This document shows, in pieces, positions 61,925 through 64,000 of a stretch of 64,000 nucleotides of DNA. The first letter of the stretch is position 1; every line of letters starts with the position of its first letter. Source of the stretch: Medicago truncatula (taxonomy: Eukaryota > Streptophyta > Magnoliopsida > Fabales > Fabaceae); NCBI RefSeq assembly GCF_003473485.1, contig NC_053042.1, forward strand, positions 3,732,501-3,796,500, written 5' to 3'. Under the pieces are notes generated by a model. The model had not been told where the DNA came from, ran no database searches, and saw only the letters and a program-made list of their open reading frames with translations. A program made the position numbers and the translations under genes.

Positions 61925-64000
61925 CTACTGGTCCTGGTCCTGATCCTGATGATGGTGCCTCCTCCTCGGCCTCTGGGCTCTCCTCCTGGTCAAAATTGGC
62001 GCGATCTGCTCCCTCATATGGGTCATGGCCTCATACCACTGCTGAGGGGTCATGCTCATGACCTCCTCCTGGCCTAACTGCGCATCAGCGTAGGCAACAG
62101 CGCCACTAACCATGTCATAGGTGTCAGGCGAGCTTCTCGCCTCATACCGCTGCCACTGCTCTGCAATGATCTGCTCTTCATTTGCAGGCCTCGGAAGATC
62201 TCCTGGAATAGGTGGCAAGATCTGAGGGTGAGACACCCTAGTGTACCACAGGACATAGCCATCCGTCACCCGCCATGTATCCTCTCCTGCCTACTCACCC
62301 CGAGCGTCCGCCTTAAGCGTGTGAGTGCGGAAGTCAACGAACATCTGCACAATGGAAGGCGGGGGGAGGTCCCTAACATCAGTCGGATGTCTGGGGATGG
62401 TCTGCACGTATCCGTACTGCCTCAAAACCCTCTCGGGCAAGTGACGGTACACCCTACGGACGCCGCACATAATCCATCCAGAATACCAGAAAACCTCCTC
62501 GAAGTCTTGGATCTCTCTGTGCTCCTCGTACGGCCTCCAGCATACATCATCTAACTGTATACGATCGAGCAGTGACCGATACGTGATCCCCTCCCCATGA
62601 CCCTTCTGGAGCTTCCACCTCGCTGCAACCGGATAGTTTCCGAGGTAGTCAGTGTTGAGATCAACACTGAAAAACCCTGGAAAATGCGCCAAAAACCATG
62701 CCTGCACAAACCAAACAAATAACATTTATAAATTATTACGCACGGAAAAATATAACAAAAAATTAAAAGTTCACAAAAAAATAAAGTTAACATAAATATA
62801 AAATTTCAGTTTTCTTACAGTGAGCAGTGTCACGCTCCCCCCAAGCGCTCTGTGTCCAGGCCTACATGCATCCGCCAACTCGCCGTATAGGTAGGTGAGA
62901 GTCATAGCTCCCCAGGAATAATTACGCATCCCTGCGTAGCCGTCCGCCATGGTCGTCAAATATATCAGCTCGATGCGCTTGTTGCTTCTATCGCCAAACA
63001 ACAAGCATCCGACCAAGTATAGAAAGTAACACCAGACGCAGCATGTCCTGACCCTCTCCAGCTCGTCAACCTCCTTAGGATCCTCCGTACCCGCCAATAC
63101 GTTGGCCCTACCAAGGTACGAGGTATAGAAGTCCCTCAGCCTGGGGTAGCTAATGTACCCACCGTACTCCTGGTTGCAGATCTTCTCAGCCTCATGCTGG
63201 GCCACACCAAGATACGTCATCAGCAGTGCCGCTCCCTCATGCTTGGGCATCTTCTTCCCATGGGCCAACATCCGCCCCTCAATAGGAAGATGCGTGAGAC
63301 ATGCGACATCATCCAATGTCACAGTCATCTCCCCCATCGGCATGTGGAAGCTGCTGGTCTCCGGATGCCACCTCTCGCATATAGTAAGCAGCAGGGCATG
63401 AGGCACGGTGGAGTACCCCAAGTAGACCAAGTCATGTAGCCCGCTCTGCTGAAGCGCATCCCAAAACCAATTCTCATTCCCGTTAGGGCGTCCGAGAGTG
63501 AGAATCTTCGCCCCATGATTAATCGGTTTAAGCACGCGGGTCTTACGAACCTGAAATAATAGAAAAAAAAATATGGATATAATAATTAAACATAAAAACA
63601 CATAACAATGTATAACAGTGTATATAATAATTAAAAACACATATAAACAAAACAATTAAACATAAAAAATAGAATTAAAAAAATAAACATATAACAGTGT
63701 ATATAATAATTAAAACAAACACACATTTAAAGAAAATAATTAAACATAAAGAAAAAGAATTAAAAAAAACACATATAGAGGTGGATATAATAATAAAAAC
63801 AAACACACATTTAAAAAAAATATTTTAACATAAAGAAAAACCAATTAAAAAAAAAACACATATAAAAGTGAATATAATAATTAAACAAACACAAATTTAA
63901 ATTAAAGAAAATATTTTAACATAAAGAAAAAACAATTAAAAAAAATACACTTACATTATTTGAATTATACCAGAGTGGCAACGCCACATGACCGGCATAA
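61925..64000 (-). pseudogene. Plant mobile domain (PMD/MAIL-type) protein gene, in-frame stop, partial at right edge
   Basis: Exons on the minus strand: beyond 64000 to 63955, 63550-62819 and 62701-61925. The opening residues YAGHVALPLWYNSNN and RKTRVLKPINHGAKI are typical of PMD proteins, as are GYSTVPHALLLTICERWHPE, MGEMTVTLDDVACLTHLPI, DYLGNYPVAARWK and MTHMREQI, ending in a QDQDQ tail. PMD proteins of the MAIN/MAIL group act in genome stability and silencing, but many copies are carried by transposons. A TAG at 62293-62291 interrupts the last exon, and the same frame continues for about 120 codons after it, so the second half was clearly coding. Splicing cannot plausibly remove it. Either the gene is a pseudogene or it makes a shortened protein. 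Composition is GC-richer than all other genes here, consistent with a transposon origin. Confidence 0.78.
63570..63950. repeat. AT-rich minisatellite in the first visible PMD intron
   Basis: About four degenerate copies of a unit of about 85 bp. Each has ACATATA-(A/G)-(C/G)AGTG(T/A/G)ATATAATAATTAAA, then ACAAACACACATTTAA, then TTAAACATAAAGAAAAA, beginning near 63601, 63686, 63770 and 63858. Confidence 0.7.

Noticed and set aside
62281..62293. A 12-bp intron (GTGAGTAGGCAG) removing the PMD stop codon
   Set aside because: The sequence has GT and AG ends and would restore the frame, but it is far below the minimum length for plant splicing.

Overview
This is plant nuclear DNA. It is AT-rich, has widely spaced genes with GT-AG introns, and carries many LTR, LINE, SINE and MITE relics. 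Protein similarity and repeat types point to a legume, most likely Medicago truncatula or a close relative. That species call is inference, because no database was searched. The window shows eight protein-coding loci: seven apparently intact (one cut by the left edge) and one broken (cut by the right edge).

Layout. 9-5043 (-): GCR1, a seven-transmembrane GPCR-like protein, with eight of its exons visible. 6744-8989 (-): a five-exon receptor-like cytoplasmic kinase of subfamily VII (RIPK/PBL type). 14053-14772 (-): a single-exon proline-rich, extensin-like cell-wall protein. 16181-19968 (+): an eight-exon universal-stress-protein/kinase fusion that ends without a U-box. 20-29 kb: gene-free, with a LINE relic, SINEs and MITEs. 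30339-31946 and 34399-35634 (+): a tandem pair of PIF/Harbinger-transposase-derived (ALP1-like) genes; both have lost all three catalytic acidic positions, and the second copy carries deletions. 36.6-41.2 kb: a three-level nest, in which a solo LTR sits inside a solo LTR inside a terminal-inverted-repeat DNA element, each insertion with its own target-site duplication. 42.8-43.3 kb: a degenerate LINE. 43879-48030 (-): a clade-A PP2C of the HAB1 type, a core abscisic-acid co-receptor phosphatase. 56403-59746 (+): a two-exon PMI1-related NT-C2 protein. 61925-64000 (-): a plant-mobile-domain gene with an in-frame stop, cut by the right edge.

There is no operon-like organisation. The shared themes are signalling (GCR1, RLCK, USP-kinase, the HAB1-type PP2C; the first and last are both linked to ABA responses in Arabidopsis) and transposon domestication and decay (the ALP1-like pair, the PMD gene, nested LTRs). 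Exon limits were placed by hand from splice consensus, reading frame and remembered family sequences. They close in frame for every gene, but no transcript evidence was available.
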